Assembly (NCBI GenBank): GCA_015231815.1
Contig: JADGAW010000176.1
Coordinates: forward strand, 1-5,243
Origin: Nitrospinota bacterium
Lineage (GTDB): Bacteria; Nitrospinota_A; JADGAW01
Length of the DNA stretch: 5,243 bases
Reading direction: 5' to 3'
A model generated the notes under the pieces. The model was not told the DNA's origin, ran no database searches, and was given only the letters and a program-made list of their open reading frames with translations. Below, piece by piece: positions 5,094-5,243 of the stretch; the stretch's first letter is position 1, and the number at the start of each line of letters is the position of its first letter. A program made the translations under genes and the position numbers.

Positions 5094-5243
5094 TCATCAA
5101 TCGAGAGTCTTTTTAAACTCTATCTTTTCTGTTTTCAGCATCATCCAAAAGAAATAACGGAAGAACTTGCTTTTGCGGTTTATGACCTGTTGTCTTGTGG
5201 AATAAATGTTGGAAATCAAGCCGTTTTATTGAAGGGCATTAAT
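5094..5243 (+). pseudogene. KamA-family radical SAM protein fragment, 5'-truncated
   Basis: The frame is open from 5094, just after a TAG at 5091-5093, to the window end, about 50 codons. Codons from 5139 read H-H-P-K-E-I-T-E-E-L-A, then C-G-I-N-V-G-N-Q-A-V-L-L-K-G-I-N at 5196-5243. This matches the interior of lysine 2,3-aminomutase-like enzymes (KamA, also EpmB), where (N)HP.EIT ... GNQ.VLL.G(I/V)N is a conserved strand-helix-strand passage beyond the radical SAM cluster. Similarity seems to reach back to L-F-C-F-Q just before it. There is no ATG, GTG or TTG before the conserved part (first is TTG 5190, inside it), and only 81 bases separate the tRNA from the open frame, so the Cys-x3-Cys-x2-Cys iron-sulfur motif and most of the barrel cannot be present. 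It is best seen as the 3' remnant of a gene cut by recombination, continuing beyond the window. A sequencing or assembly join is an alternative. Confidence 0.68.

Noticed and set aside
5013..5100. Minus-strand C-terminus of an integrase ending next to the tRNA
   Set aside because: The minus-strand frames in this stretch are closed by several stops and show none of the tyrosine-recombinase R-H-R-Y motifs.
5104..5134. AGAGT/ACTCT hairpin followed by a T-rich stretch as a tRNA terminator
   Set aside because: The stem is only 5 bp and AT-rich, the T-run is interrupted, and it lies inside the KamA-like open frame.

Overview
This AT-rich window carries mostly bacterial housekeeping genes, all on the plus strand, and ends in a tRNA followed by what looks like a rearranged junction. 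Host phylum cannot be fixed from this sequence. The genes are bacterial (GlmS, TrpD, a single-domain cold-shock protein, a tRNA with encoded CCA). Only one of the four visible starts, that of the cold-shock gene, has a strong Shine-Dalgarno sequence. Sparse SD use is common in the Bacteroidota/Fibrobacterota side of Bacteria, but that placement is an inference with low confidence.

Layout. (a) 1-638: 3' part of a gene whose product carries two degenerate cyclic-nucleotide-binding-like modules; its start lies before the window. (b) 639-833: an intergenic stretch holding a TATAAT box and a long, potentially structured leader for the cold-shock gene. (c) 834-1034: a 66-aa CspA-type cold-shock protein, followed by a GC-rich hairpin at 1041-1065 whose T-run layout suits minus-strand termination better than plus-strand termination. 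(d) 1138-1166: a good sigma70-type promoter in front of a 207-aa protein (1212-1835) that is probably a divergent GNAT-fold acetyltransferase. (e) 1905-4750: glmS and trpD, separated by 2 bases and almost certainly co-transcribed. GlmS makes glucosamine-6-phosphate for cell-wall precursors; TrpD performs the second step of tryptophan synthesis. The pairing is not a classical operon and no other trp gene is visible. (f) 4751-4889: no convincing gene. (g) 4890-5012: a promoter with a G+C-rich discriminator and a 75-nt tRNA-Val(GAC) with a full cloverleaf but T at position 37. (h) 5013-5243: a tandem ATTTAGCCC repeat, then an open frame matching the interior of a KamA-family (lysine 2,3-aminomutase-like) radical SAM protein with no start codon and no room for its N-terminal half.

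The most interesting points are the 5'-truncated KamA-like frame just after a tRNA (a likely recombination or old integration boundary), the T37 tRNA, and the set of substitutions at usually conserved positions in the isomerase half of GlmS. I found no CRISPR array, insertion sequence, riboswitch or recognisable new defence or biosynthetic system.
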